Below are positions 26,716-37,771 of a stretch of 64,000 nt of DNA, piece after piece; position 1 is the first letter of the stretch, and each line of letters begins with the position of its first letter. The notes below the pieces were generated by a model. The model was not told the origin of the DNA. It saw nothing but the letters and a program-made list of their open reading frames with translations, and searched no databases. Both the position numbers and the translations under genes were made by a program. Source of the stretch: Schaalia cardiffensis (GTDB taxonomy: Bacteria > Actinomycetota > Actinomycetes > Actinomycetales > Actinomycetaceae). The stretch is taken from positions 186,001 through 250,000 of the forward strand of contig NZ_JAEKIA010000002.1 of assembly GCF_016405145.1 (NCBI RefSeq), in the 5' to 3' direction.

Positions 26716-28501
26716 ACCATCTGCTGGCCGTCACGGCCCCCACGAATCGGAGGACTCCTCTGCGAAAACATCGTCCTCGGGAGGTGCATCCCCCCAAACC
26801 CCGGGCGCCGCTGAGCCTCAGCCTGTAGAAGGAACTTGCGAAACCCCGAAGGTTTCGACCAAGGGAAGGCGGGGGAGGAGTAAATGGGCAGATGAGCTGT
26901 TGCGCGCATTCACCCTGGGGATCGCGCGAATCAAAGGCACACGCCTGTATCGGCGCGTCCAAGCCTCCGCTCCAGCCAGAGCCGTTCGCTCCTCCCTCTC
27001 CTTGCGTTCCGCCCTCGCGATCACTGTCGCTGCGCTCGCGGTCATCACGGTCTTCGCACTTCTCGTCTCCGCTCAGCTTCGCACTTCCACTTTTGAGTCG
27101 CGGCGCACTCAGATCCTCGACGATGCGGCGTTGCGCTTCTCTTCTGCTCAGACGGTCTTCGATCAGTCGACCGCGCAGACTCCGGACCAGGTTCAAGAGA
27201 CCGCCCGACAAGTCGTTTCAACAATCAACTCCTCCGCCGCGGGAGCCGGAGCGGTCTCAGTCGTCCTCTTGCGTTCCCCGGATGCTCATTCGAGTTTCCG
27301 CATCAATCAGATCACCGATGGGTCCACGGACCTGCTCATCAGCGAGAGAATGCGCACTGCTGTGCGCCAAGATGGCCGACCCCAGTGGCAATCCGTTGCG
27401 ATCCCCATGGTGGATGAGGAAGACGCTCCCGGCATTCTCGTCGGGCAAGTCGTCCAATTGCCGAGGGCGGGTAAGCACGAGCTGTACATCATCTATTCCC
27501 TCGCCTCTGATCAGCGTCAGGTCAAAATGGTGATTCGCGTCCTCTTCGCGGTGGCGCTGCCGATTCTCATTGGCCTACCGATTGGAGCGTTTTGGCTCCT
27601 CTTCTCGATCCTGCGGCCCGTACGTCGAACAGCTGAGGCTGCCAAGCACCTGGCTGCTGGTGATCTTGAGGCTCGCGTGCAAGTTCGCGGAGAAGATGAG
27701 ATGGCGGATCTTTCAATCGCCTTCAATGAGATGGCCTCGTCTTTGCAGAAGAAGATCCAAGAGTATGACGAATTGTCGCGCCTGCAGCAGCGCTTCGTTT
27801 CGGACGTGTCCCATGAGCTGCGCACGCCCTTGACGACGATCCGCATGGCGGATTCGGTGATTTGGGATCATCGCGAGGCCCTGCCCCCAATGGCCAAGCG
27901 TTCGGCTGAGCTCTTGCATGAGCAGACTGAACGCATGGATTCGCTGTTCACCGACCTCTTGGAGATCTCCCGCCACGACGCCCGCTCCGCCGACCTCGCA
28001 GCTGAGGTCATTGATCTGCGTCAGGTTGTTGCGAAGGTTGTCGCCATGAACGCGGAGCTTGCTGAGCGCCTCGGAGTCGAGGTCCGTTTGGGAGGCAGTG
28101 AAGAGCGCTGCGCTGTGGCGATTGATGACCGCAGGATCGAGCGGGTCTTACGCAATCTGCTCGTCAACGCCCTCGAGTTCGCCGAGGGCGGGCCCGTGGA
28201 CCTGACGATCGGACAATCCGATACGGATGTCGCCGTTCGAGTGAGGGACTATGGGGTCGGAATGAGTCCTGAAACCGCAGCCCACGTTTTCGACCGCTTC
28301 TACCGAGCTGACGCTTCGCGTAAACGCACGAGCGGGGGAACCGGGCTCGGCCTGTCGATCGCGGCCGAGGACGTTGCTCTCCACGGGGGGATACTTGAGG
28401 CCTTCGGAGAGCTTGGGCACGGTGCTTCCTTCCTCATGACCCTGCCGAAGAAGGCTGGCGATCAGGTACGTTCCGAACCTTTGAAACTGTGGGAGGACTG
28501 A
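26696..28501 (+). CDS. mtrB: Sensor histidine kinase MtrB
   Basis: 601 residues. A low-complexity cytoplasmic head of about 100 residues is followed by helix 1 (SALAITVAALAVITVFALLV), an extracellular domain of about 160 residues, helix 2 (VLFAVALPILIGLPIGAFWL), HAMP and the H-box FVSDVSHELRTPLTTIRMA. The ATPase has the N-box NLLVNALEFAEGG, DYGVGMS and GGTGLGLSIA. It phosphorylates MtrA. GTG at 26696 has GAGGGGAG about 9 nt upstream. It overlaps mtrA by 20 nt and its stop overlaps the lpqB ATG by one base, so the three genes form one operon. Confidence 0.94.
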   Translation: MREPEPEPSAGRHGPHESEDSSAKTSSSGGASPQTPGAAEPQPVEGTCETPKVSTKGRRGRSKWADELLRAFTLGIARIKGTRLYRRVQASAPARAVRSSLSLRSALAITVAALAVITVFALLVSAQLRTSTFESRRTQILDDAALRFSSAQTVFDQSTAQTPDQVQETARQVVSTINSSAAGAGAVSVVLLRSPDAHSSFRINQITDGSTDLLISERMRTAVRQDGRPQWQSVAIPMVDEEDAPGILVGQVVQLPRAGKHELYIIYSLASDQRQVKMVIRVLFAVALPILIGLPIGAFWLLFSILRPVRRTAEAAKHLAAGDLEARVQVRGEDEMADLSIAFNEMASSLQKKIQEYDELSRLQQRFVSDVSHELRTPLTTIRMADSVIWDHREALPPMAKRSAELLHEQTERMDSLFTDLLEISRHDARSADLAAEVIDLRQVVAKVVAMNAELAERLGVEVRLGGSEERCAVAIDDRRIERVLRNLLVNALEFAEGGPVDLTIGQSDTDVAVRVRDYGVGMSPETAAHVFDRFYRADASRKRTSGGTGLGLSIAAEDVALHGGILEAFGELGHGASFLMTLPKKAGDQVRSEPLKLWED

Positions 28502-30174
28502 TGAAAGGGCGCCCTCTGATCCTTGTTTCGCTGCTCGTGCTCGCCCTCTTCGCTGCGGCTTGCACCTCTTTGCCGAAGGCCTCTGAACCTGCGCCTTTCG
28601 ATGTTTCTGCGCATACGACGAACCCGGTGGAACTGTCCGCGGATGGTCCCGCGAGGAACTCCGATCCAATGACCCTAGTCTCGGATTTCCTTCTTGCTTG
28701 CGCTGCAGGGGCGAATGATGATTTCGCCACGGCTCGTCTTTTCCTCAGCTCCGATTCATCGCAGCGCTGGCATCCCGAGCAGCAAGTCCTCATCTACGAC
28801 ACGGCAAGTCGGCCTACTCTCACGCTCTCCTCACCCGCAGGGGAGAACACGGCCGAGGTGAGCATCTCCGCTGTGCCCGTGGCATCCCTTGATGCCTCGG
28901 GCGTCTTGTCGCGAGCAGAATCTTCACAGATCTCCCAGACACTGTCCCTGGTGAAGGAATCGGGGCAGTGGCGTATTTCCGCTCCGCAGGATTCTTTCAT
29001 CGTCTCTAAAGCGTCCTTTCTTGCTTCCTATGAGCGGGTGAATCTGTACTTCCCGGCCCACTCCGGCGATGCCCTTATTGCAGATCCTCGTTGGTTGCCC
29101 TCCCGCCGTCTCGCCTCCCACCTGATCGAAGGCCTCGTCGAAGGTCCCTCCAATGCTGTGGCGGATGCGGTGAGCAATGCGATCCCCGCAGGCACTACCG
29201 TGCCCTCCGCGCCAGTGGAGGTTACGGATCGCATCGCGAAAGTCCATGTGGAAGGTCCTGTTCCTCCAGAGGGGACGGCCAGAGATCTCCTCGTCTGGCA
29301 GATCACCTCGACCTTGGAACAAAGCCCCTCGATCACCCAGGTCGAGATTCTTGTCTCCGATGTTGAGTTGAAGGATGCGGCCCCATTGAAGGATCCCTCG
29401 TACCTGCTTGATACACGTTTGGGAATGCTGTCTGGGGCGATCGGGACCTTGAACGCGACGAAGCTCATGTCACTGCCCCTGTCGACTCCTCCTGCGGAGG
29501 GGGCTCGTCACCCCTCGATGTCGCCCGTTGACCGGGAGCTTTTCGCCTGGCGTGAAGGAGAAGAGCTGGTCGTCGAGAGGATCGAAGAGGACGCGACTCA
29601 GGTCAGGGTTTCAGTGGGGGGCGGAGGGGCTCCTTCGATTGATCGTTTCGGGTGGACATGGTCTGCCAAAGGGGGTGGGCTTGCGGCCGTCTCTTCTCAA
29701 GGTGAGGTCCTTGAAATCTCCGGCTTTGATCCGAGTTCTCTCTTTTCCCGCGTTGCTGTATCTCCTGATGGTGCTCGAGCTCTGCTCATCGGAGCGGATC
29801 ATTCGGATAAGTCTTTGATGATCGCGACGATTGTGAGAGATAGACAAGGCAAGCCCACTTCGCTGAGCTCGCTCAGTGTCATCGAGGGAATTGCCTCGAT
29901 GGTCGAGGACGCCTCCTGGGCGGGCACAGATGCTTTCGTGGTGCTGCGCCGCAAACAGAACGAGGACGGGACGGGGAGTGTTGAACTCGCCGAAGTACAA
30001 CTCGGAGGGTTTTTGACTGCATCTTCTGCGCCTGAGGGCGCTGAGGAGATCAGCGCGGGCTCGGGCCCGGGCAATGTGTGTACGAGGACTCATACGGGCA
30101 CACTTCATTGCCGTTCGGGGGCGCTATGGCAGGACATGCCTTCGGGCCTCGTCGATATTCGCTACCCGGGCTGA
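28501..30174 (+). CDS. lpqB: Lipoprotein LpqB (MtrAB-associated)
   Basis: 557 residues. A lipoprotein signal (ILVSLLVLALFAAAC) has its lipobox Cys near residue 21. A GerMN-like domain (PVEVTDRIAKVHVEGPVPPE region, about residues 215-300) and a beta-propeller-like C-terminal half follow, as in LpqB. In mycobacteria and Streptomyces LpqB sits outside the membrane and tunes MtrB signalling. The ATG at 28501 shares a base with the mtrB TGA, and GGGAGG lies 4 nt upstream. Length is normal. Confidence 0.93.
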   Translation: MKGRPLILVSLLVLALFAAACTSLPKASEPAPFDVSAHTTNPVELSADGPARNSDPMTLVSDFLLACAAGANDDFATARLFLSSDSSQRWHPEQQVLIYDTASRPTLTLSSPAGENTAEVSISAVPVASLDASGVLSRAESSQISQTLSLVKESGQWRISAPQDSFIVSKASFLASYERVNLYFPAHSGDALIADPRWLPSRRLASHLIEGLVEGPSNAVADAVSNAIPAGTTVPSAPVEVTDRIAKVHVEGPVPPEGTARDLLVWQITSTLEQSPSITQVEILVSDVELKDAAPLKDPSYLLDTRLGMLSGAIGTLNATKLMSLPLSTPPAEGARHPSMSPVDRELFAWREGEELVVERIEEDATQVRVSVGGGGAPSIDRFGWTWSAKGGGLAAVSSQGEVLEISGFDPSSLFSRVAVSPDGARALLIGADHSDKSLMIATIVRDRQGKPTSLSSLSVIEGIASMVEDASWAGTDAFVVLRRKQNEDGTGSVELAEVQLGGFLTASSAPEGAEEISAGSGPGNVCTRTHTGTLHCRSGALWQDMPSGLVDIRYPG

Positions 30175-30264
30175 AGAATCCACAGGAGCGGAGGTTCCTC
30201 TTTTCTGCACAGCTTCACGAAGGGGAAGGGTAAAGATGAGGGTGCTTCCCTTGACACTAGGCGC

Positions 30265-31347
30265 ATGTGGATTGGAAGAAGTGGCGGTTTTGTGCGAGAA
30301 GCTGCGAATCTGTTCCTTCCGACTCGCTGCGCAGGATGTGGAGCTTGGGATGAGGTGGTGTGTACGGAGTGCGCAAAGCAGGTTGAGGCCCCTTGTCATT
30401 GGGGAAGTCTTGAAATGCCGGAGCTCTTCGCCATCTCGGATATTCCTCTGCTTGACGGGGGAGCATATGAGGGGCGGAGGCGAGGTCTCATCGTGTCGGC
30501 GAAGCATTCCCCCTCATTCGACCCTGAAGAACTCCTACGACAATCGGGAATGACTCTCGGTCGGGAACTGGGGCGCATGCTCAAAATCGGGGTGCCCTCA
30601 GCCTTGGCGCAAAGCGTGGGCTCTACTCAGGGAGAGACTTTTGCCCAAGACGCTGGATCTGCCCAAGACGCTGGATCTGCCCAAGACGCTGGATCTGCCC
30701 AAGATGAGGGTTCTGCCCAAGACGCAGGATCCGTCCAGGGGGAGGTTTTTTCGCAAGACACGGGCTCTGTCCAGGACGCGAACTCTGCCCAGGACGCGAG
30801 CTCTGCCCAAGATGAAGGATTTGCCCAAGACACGGGTTCTGTTCAAGATGCAGGATTTGCCCGAGATGCGAGGTGTTCCCACAGGAAGGGGCGCGTACAA
30901 GAGGAGCGAGACGCGCGATTGGGCCGAAGAGCTTTCAGAGATAATGCGGAGCGAAAAGAGCGGCTCGCCTTGGCGAAGGGCACGGAGATCTGGGTCATCC
31001 CCGCTCCTGCCAGCTGGAAACGCCGTCTGTTCGGACGCCAAGTCACTTCCGCCCTCGCTTGTGGGCTCGCTCAGGGATTGAGCCGGGAAACAGGAGTTCA
31101 AGCCAGAGTCGTCGAGGCCGTGGGATTGAGAATCGGAACTCCCTCCCAGTTCGGAGTCGGGGGTGCACAACGGCGCAAAGCGAAGATCGGGTCCATGCGT
31201 GCGCGCCTCCCCTTGCCTGAGCCCGGGAGGATCGTCCTCGTTGATGATGTACTGACGACTGGGGCCACGATGCGAGAGCTCGCAAGGGTGTGCGCAGGGG
31301 CTTTGGCCTGCGCAGTCTTCGCGAGAGTGAATCCCCCATCCCTATGA
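30265..31347 (+). CDS. ComF-family phosphoribosyltransferase with a hexapeptide-repeat insert
   Basis: 360 residues, about 120 more than usual. The N-terminus holds the ComF zinc motif (LPTRCAGCGAWDEVVCTEC). The C-terminal PRTase domain has the PRPP loop RIVLVDDVLTTGATMREL. Between them about 15 tandem hexapeptides of form AQDAGS (residues about 115-204) are encoded by 18-bp repeats and form a likely disordered Ala/Gln/Asp/Gly/Ser linker. ComF proteins act in DNA uptake or are of unknown role in non-competent bacteria. The start codon is ATG at 30265. It is placed between lpqB and hpf as in mycobacteria. Confidence 0.88.
   Translation: MWIGRSGGFVREAANLFLPTRCAGCGAWDEVVCTECAKQVEAPCHWGSLEMPELFAISDIPLLDGGAYEGRRRGLIVSAKHSPSFDPEELLRQSGMTLGRELGRMLKIGVPSALAQSVGSTQGETFAQDAGSAQDAGSAQDAGSAQDEGSAQDAGSVQGEVFSQDTGSVQDANSAQDASSAQDEGFAQDTGSVQDAGFARDARCSHRKGRVQEERDARLGRRAFRDNAERKERLALAKGTEIWVIPAPASWKRRLFGRQVTSALACGLAQGLSRETGVQARVVEAVGLRIGTPSQFGVGGAQRRKAKIGSMRARLPLPEPGRIVLVDDVLTTGATMRELARVCAGALACAVFARVNPPSL
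30607..30876 (+). repeat. In-frame 18-bp minisatellite in comF (about 15 units)
   Basis: Units of 18 bp run without phase loss from 30607 to 30876. Three consecutive copies (30643-30660, 30661-30678, 30679-30696) are identical; the others differ by one to several bases. They encode hexapeptides with consensus AQDAGS. The perfect central copies point to recent slippage. Confidence 0.93.
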
Positions 31348-31358
31348 CTTAGGTCATA
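31343..31358 (+). promoter_or_regulatory. Palindrome at comF end upstream of hpf
   Basis: TATGAC-TTAG-GTCATA is a perfect 6-bp inverted repeat overlapping the comF stop codon. It is followed by CATAA-TCTGGG-TTATG (31355-31370). It may be an operator or part of the hpf promoter region; CATAAT (31355-31360) could serve as -10. No clear -35 is seen. Confidence 0.3.
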
Positions 31359-31526
31359 ATCTGGGTTATGCTCGTGCCATAGCCAACACGGCGGGGGACC
31401 TTTCCTGAAAGAGCCTCCGACGTGCACGGATGGAGGTGATAGCTCAGATCACGGCCCGAGGCAATGACGCGTTCGGGCATCCGATTCGCGGGCAATGGAG
31501 CCCGCCTGCTTCCCCTGGAGGAAAAT

Positions 31527-32171
31527 ATGGACATCACCGTCGTCGCGCGCAATGCGGAAATCCACCCGAACTTCCGCGCCTACGTCGAGGAAAAAGTCTC
31601 AAAGGTCACGCAGTTCTACCCCCGCGCGCAGCGGGTCGACGTTGAACTCACCCACGAGCGCAACCCCCGGCAGGCTGACACCGCTGAGCGCATCGAACTG
31701 ACCGTCTACGGCAAAGGCCCGATCATCCGCGCTGAAGCGGAATCGGCGGATCGCTACGCAGCGGTCGATATCGCCGCAGGCAAACTCTTCGAGCGCCTCC
31801 GCCGCATGCGCGATCTCGCGAAAGACCACAGACGTCGCTACCCGCGCGAACTTGACGAAGTCGAGGTGATTGAAGAAGTCGCACCTGTCGAAGAAGTGCC
31901 CGTCCCCGAGGCTCCCGCCCATCTGCGCTCCGCCGAAGATCTCAAGGTCGGTGAAGCCCGCGAAGAGCAGCTCGGTGATTCGCCGATCATTGTGCGCCAG
32001 AAGGTTCACGAGGCTGCGCCGATGACCGTTGATGAGGCTCTCGACCAGATGGAAATGGTCGGACACCCCTTCTTCCTCTTCGTTGACAAGGACACGAAGC
32101 AGCCGTGCGTCGTCTACCACCGCCACGGCTGGACCTACGGCGTCCTTCGTTTGAACACCACGGTCGAATAG
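31527..32171 (+). CDS. hpf: Long-form ribosome hibernation promoting factor
   Basis: 214 residues. Residues 1-100 are the ribosome-binding domain (MDITVVARNAEIHPNFRAYV). A linker rich in Glu/Val/Pro and the C-terminal dimerisation domain (PMTVDEALDQMEMVGHPFFL, then YHRHGWTYGVLRL) follow, so it is the long form that dimerises 70S ribosomes. GGAGGAAAAT precedes the ATG at 31527. An upstream GTG/ATG frame from 31464 is not supported. It sits between comF and secA as in mycobacteria. A strong hairpin follows the gene. Confidence 0.95.
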   Translation: MDITVVARNAEIHPNFRAYVEEKVSKVTQFYPRAQRVDVELTHERNPRQADTAERIELTVYGKGPIIRAEAESADRYAAVDIAAGKLFERLRRMRDLAKDHRRRYPRELDEVEVIEEVAPVEEVPVPEAPAHLRSAEDLKVGEAREEQLGDSPIIVRQKVHEAAPMTVDEALDQMEMVGHPFFLFVDKDTKQPCVVYHRHGWTYGVLRLNTTVE

Positions 32172-32202
32172 GACGGTGTGTAGCTCCACCACATCAATGA
32201 GA

Positions 32203-32236
32203 CGCGGGCCCCGGCGATCGTGCGCCGAGGCCCGCG
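32203..32236 (+). terminator. Strong hairpin after hpf
   Basis: CGCGGGCC (32203-32210) pairs perfectly with GGCCCGCG (32229-32236), with an inner stem CGGCG/CGCCG around ATCGTG. It lies 31 nt after the hpf stop. The T-run is poor, but stability is high. Confidence 0.7.
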
Positions 32237-32242
32237 TTCGAC

Positions 32243-32325
32243 GTGTTGCGCCGGTGGATACCAGCGAGTTTGTACGCCGGGGCTCGCGAGGGCGTGTTGT
32301 GCTGGTGGGAACTAGCGAGTTTGTG
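32243..32325 (+). repeat. 51-bp direct duplication downstream of hpf
   Basis: GTGTTGCGCCGGTGGATACC (from 32243) and GTGTTGTGCTGGTGGGAACT (from 32294) are followed in both copies by AGCGAGTTTGT. The AGCGAGTTTGT motif recurs at about 33023, before the second large flanking element. These short repeats form the left edge of the repeat complex in the hpf-secA gap. Confidence 0.6.
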
Positions 32326-32452
32326 TGGAGTACTCCGTCTGCGCTGGTCCACAAGTCGAACGGTGTGTCGCGGATCCTTGAAGAATGCCCAGGTCGAAGT
32401 TTGAATCCTCCGATGTGTGCAAGCCAAGTGTTCGACTTGTGGCCTTAGCCGG
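32312..32452 (+). repeat. Flanking element, copy A, with terminal 13-bp inverted repeat
   Basis: About 140 bp, repeated with scattered changes at 33022-33163. Inside it, CCACAAGTCGAAC (from about 32350) and GTTCGACTTGTGG (ending about 32444) form a perfect 13-bp inverted repeat about 95 bp end to end. Copies end alike in CCTTAGCCGG. No coding frame is conserved between the copies. Confidence 0.8.
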
Positions 32453-32567
32453 AGATGTCAGGCAGAGTGTGTGGCCTTGTCGGGCATTTCGGTGAAACCT
32501 GAGAGGGAGAACGGCGTACCCGGCGGCAGCTGCGGTGCCCGGTTTCGCGCGGGCAAGGGCCGAATAA

Positions 32568-33006
32568 CCCCAAACATGATCTCGGTGCCACCTGGCACCC
32601 CCACGACTCGCCGAAACCATAATCGGGGTTGTTGGAGAGTATGTGGTCCCCATGCGTGCGACCCCAAATATGATCTCGGTGGGTCTGAGTGTCCCTCGGT
32701 CCTGCCGAGAGTGTGATTGGGGTTGTTGGAGAGCGTTCGGTCCTCACGCGTGCGACCCCAAATATGATCTCGGTGGGTCTGAGTGTCCCTCGGTCCTGCC
32801 GAGAGTGTGATTGGGGTTGTTGGAGAGTATGCGGTCCCCACGCATACGACCCCAAATATGATCTCGGTGGGTCTGAGTGTCCCTCGGTCCTGCCGAGAGT
32901 GTGATTGGGGTTGTTGGAGAGTACTCGGTCCTCACGCGTGCGACCCCAAATATGATTTCGGTGCCACCTGGCATCCCCACGCCTCGCCGAAACCATAATC
33001 GGGGTA
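32568..33006 (+). repeat. Array of five 94-bp tandem units with structured linkers
   Basis: Each unit begins CCCCAAA at 32568, 32662, 32756, 32850 and 32944, exactly 94 bp apart. Units 2-4 (type B) are nearly identical and have stems CCCCAA/TTGGGG and TCTCGG/CCGAGA. Units 1 and 5 (type A) share a different core with the hairpin GGTGCC-ACCT-GGCACC and the outer stems CCCC/GGGG. The four linkers all contain the pattern 7-nt arm, GTCC(C/T)CA loop, 7-nt arm. The arms differ but pair fully (two copies) or at 6 of 7 positions. No promoter or protein is evident. Confidence 0.9.
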
Positions 33007-33021
33007 TCAGAACAGGGATGT

Positions 33022-33163
33022 CAGCGAGTTTGTGCGGGGGCGTTTCGCCTGCGCTGGTCCACAAGTCGAACGGTGCGTCTCCGATCCTTGAAGAAGTCCC
33101 AGGTCGAAGTTTGAATCTTCCGGTGTGTGTAGGCCTGGCGTCCGACTTGTGGCCTTAGCCGGT
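33022..33163 (+). repeat. Flanking element, copy B
   Basis: Second copy of the element at 32312-32452, in the same orientation, on the other side of the 94-bp array. Its terminal inverted repeat is CCACAAGTCGAAC and GTCCGACTTGTGG, with one mismatch. Both copies end in CTTGTGGCCTTAGCCGG. Together the copies bracket the array over about 850 bp. Confidence 0.8.
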
Positions 33164-33247
33164 TGGCTGAAGGAGGCGGAAACACGCGTCTTCGTGATTC
33201 TTCCCTGAGATTTTGGCGCCGAGTCGAGACAAAGCCTGGGAACTCCG

Positions 33248-33253
33248 TAAACT
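33248..33253 (+). promoter_or_regulatory. Possible -10 of secA
   Basis: TAAACT lies 60 nt upstream of the secA start and just right of the repeat complex. There is no convincing -35, so this is tentative. Confidence 0.3.
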
Positions 33254-33313
33254 GGAGCGGCGCATAGGCGCACGCGGGGCACACCGCCCCGGAAACGAAC
33301 CACAGGAGTCCCC

Positions 33314-36193
<2,880 letters not shown>

Positions 36194-36205
36194 TTCGCGG
36201 CTGAT

Positions 36206-36226
36206 GCTCCCTGTCAGGACGGGGAG
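36206..36226 (+). terminator. Possible terminator between secA and Rv3235-like gene
   Basis: CTCCC (36207-36211) can pair with GGGAG (36222-36226), followed by a T-rich stretch (GGCTTTCTTC). It lies 14 nt after the secA stop in a short convergent gap. Confidence 0.4.
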
Positions 36227-36240
36227 TGGCTTTCTTCGAG

Positions 36241-36714
36241 TTAGGCGATTTCGAGGGCGGTGGCGATCCATCGCCCTCGAAACGCTTCAAGGCGCAAAGC
36301 GACCGCGTAGGAGCGCTTTGCTCCTTTCACAACGACGGCAGATTCGACGGCCCCATTGACTTCTTGGAACCTCCACGTCGTTGGTTGGCAGGTCCTTTTA
36401 CCCACGCCAATGACTTCCTCGTCGAAGCGCAGGTGTTTAAGAGCGGAGAAAAGCGAGGGGATGAGCCAACGCTCGAGTTGGCGCTTGTCTCGAAGCCCGA
36501 GAACTGATTCGATGATCGCCCGCGCGAGGCCCGCTGACCAGGCGCCTGCTTCCGGAGCATTGACTTCGAGTCCCGCGTCTGTGCGACGGGACCTGAGCCA
36601 TTCGCGAGTATCTGATTGTTGCGATGGAGGGACATCGAATCTGAGGTCCCAGCGGAACATCCTGCGAGACGGGGTGTGTAAAGGTGTGGTGGCTGAGATC
36701 GGAAGAGAACTCAT
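36241..36714 (-). CDS. Rv3235 family protein
   Basis: 157 residues. WSAGLARAIIESVLGLRDKR followed by QLERWLIPSLFSALKHLR, then a C-terminal strand-rich part (ALRLEAFRGRWIATALEI), matches the actinobacterial Rv3235 family, found near secA. The function is unknown. Its ATG overlaps the TGA of the LysM gene (ATGA at 36711-36714), so the two are translationally coupled. Fold suggestions (SnoaL/NTF2-like) come from the family and cannot be checked here. Confidence 0.85.
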   Translation of the reverse strand: MSSLPISATTPLHTPSRRMFRWDLRFDVPPSQQSDTREWLRSRRTDAGLEVNAPEAGAWSAGLARAIIESVLGLRDKRQLERWLIPSLFSALKHLRFDEEVIGVGKRTCQPTTWRFQEVNGAVESAVVVKGAKRSYAVALRLEAFRGRWIATALEIA

Positions 36715-37685
36715 TTCGACTCCTGAGGAAGGACGAGGACGGTGCCCGGGTGAATGAGCGAGGGATCAGCGCCGACCACAGAGGCGTTCGCCGCGTACAG
36801 GGCGCGCCATGCGGCGTCGATTTGTGAATCTGAAGCCCCGGAAGGCAGGAGGGTCTCAGCGATACTCCACAGGCAATCCCCGGGTTCGACGGTGAGTGTG
36901 GCGCGAGCCTGAAGCGAGTCGAGTTCGGAGCCGTGGTACGAAAGAGGCCCCTCTCCTGAAGAAGTGCTTCCCGTGGAGGACTTGAGATCTGATGAGGGAG
37001 GAGCACTCTGCAGCTTTGTCGAGCGAGGATCGGGATCAGTAGTGGAGGAGGGCACAGATCTGCGAGTTGAGTGTGTGAGATCTTGCGGGTGAGTCTGATC
37101 TGTCCTGGGGAACTGCTCAGGGGAGTGATCGGGGGTTTGAAGATCCTGAGTGGGAGCCTGCGCCTGCTCGGCGTTGTTTTGAGGGCTGGGAGTAAGACGG
37201 CCCAGATCCGAGGGAGAAGCCTCAGCCGGATCGGTCGAATGCCACAGCCATGACACTGACTCTGAGTTGCTGGCGGTGCTATCGGTTTCAAGAGGAAGTG
37301 GGGCCGCGATTGCAGCCCCACCCATGCCGAAGCCGAGGGTGGCGAGCCCGAGGGCTGAACTGCGCGCGCCTGCGATGACCAGGCGTCGGGCGGCACCAGA
37401 ATCGATCAACATGACAGCTCTGCCGAAGGAGAACCTGAGCACTGAGGGGAGGAAAGTGAGTCGTGTCGCCAAGGCCAGCCAAGCTGCGAGGGCCGCGCGG
37501 AAAAGGATGAGCGCCACGAATGCGGTGACGGCGGCCGTGAGAAGGAACTCGGGGTGAGCTGGGGATGCCATTGGAAGAAGGCGGGCGCAGCTCGCCGCGA
37601 GGAAGAGGGAAGTCGGCGTTGAAACGAAGGCGTGTGCCAGCGTGAGTCGCAGGTCCCGTGACTCACGATCTGTGCAAGTATCCAC
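36711..37685 (-). CDS. Membrane protein with C-terminal LysM domain
   Basis: 324 residues. Two hydrophobic segments lie in the first 90 residues (LLTAAVTAFVALILFRAALA). A long Ser/Thr/Pro/Asp-rich stretch of about 130 residues follows, then a LysM domain at the C-terminus (LTVEPGDCLWSIAETLLPSG, then LIHPGTVLVLP). LysM binds peptidoglycan sugars, so the protein probably spans from membrane to wall. The GTG start has GAGGTG 6 nt upstream. It is coupled to the Rv3235-family gene and divergent from the gene at 37772 over 86 bp holding direct repeats. Confidence 0.85.
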   Translation of the reverse strand: MDTCTDRESRDLRLTLAHAFVSTPTSLFLAASCARLLPMASPAHPEFLLTAAVTAFVALILFRAALAAWLALATRLTFLPSVLRFSFGRAVMLIDSGAARRLVIAGARSSALGLATLGFGMGGAAIAAPLPLETDSTASNSESVSWLWHSTDPAEASPSDLGRLTPSPQNNAEQAQAPTQDLQTPDHSPEQFPRTDQTHPQDLTHSTRRSVPSSTTDPDPRSTKLQSAPPSSDLKSSTGSTSSGEGPLSYHGSELDSLQARATLTVEPGDCLWSIAETLLPSGASDSQIDAAWRALYAANASVVGADPSLIHPGTVLVLPQESK

Positions 37686-37705
37686 GATTCACCTCGTTTG
37701 TATAT

Positions 37706-37724
37706 AGTTCGTATCAGTTCGTAT
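37706..37724. promoter_or_regulatory. Direct-repeat operator candidate in the divergent promoter
   Basis: AGTTCGTAT occurs at 37706-37714 and 37716-37724, a 10-bp period (one helical turn). The stretch is AT-rich, adjacent to TATATA, and sits between the LysM gene and the gene at 37772. The head-to-tail layout is what BldC-type regulators bind, and a BldC-like gene lies 1 kb away. Confidence 0.4.
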
Positions 37725-37771
37725 GAATTCAGTGTGCATCGCCTTCGCTGCTTCGTCAAGGGGGTGTTCAG

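Noticed and set aside
32350-32444. tRNA-like gene in the flanking element (GTTTGAATCC resembles a T-arm)
   Set aside because: The surrounding bases do not form a T-stem, anticodon arm or acceptor stem. The long inverted repeat explains the pairing instead.
32568-33006. CRISPR array
   Set aside because: The units are 94 bp with nearly identical content and no unique spacers of 25-40 bp. No cas genes are in the window.
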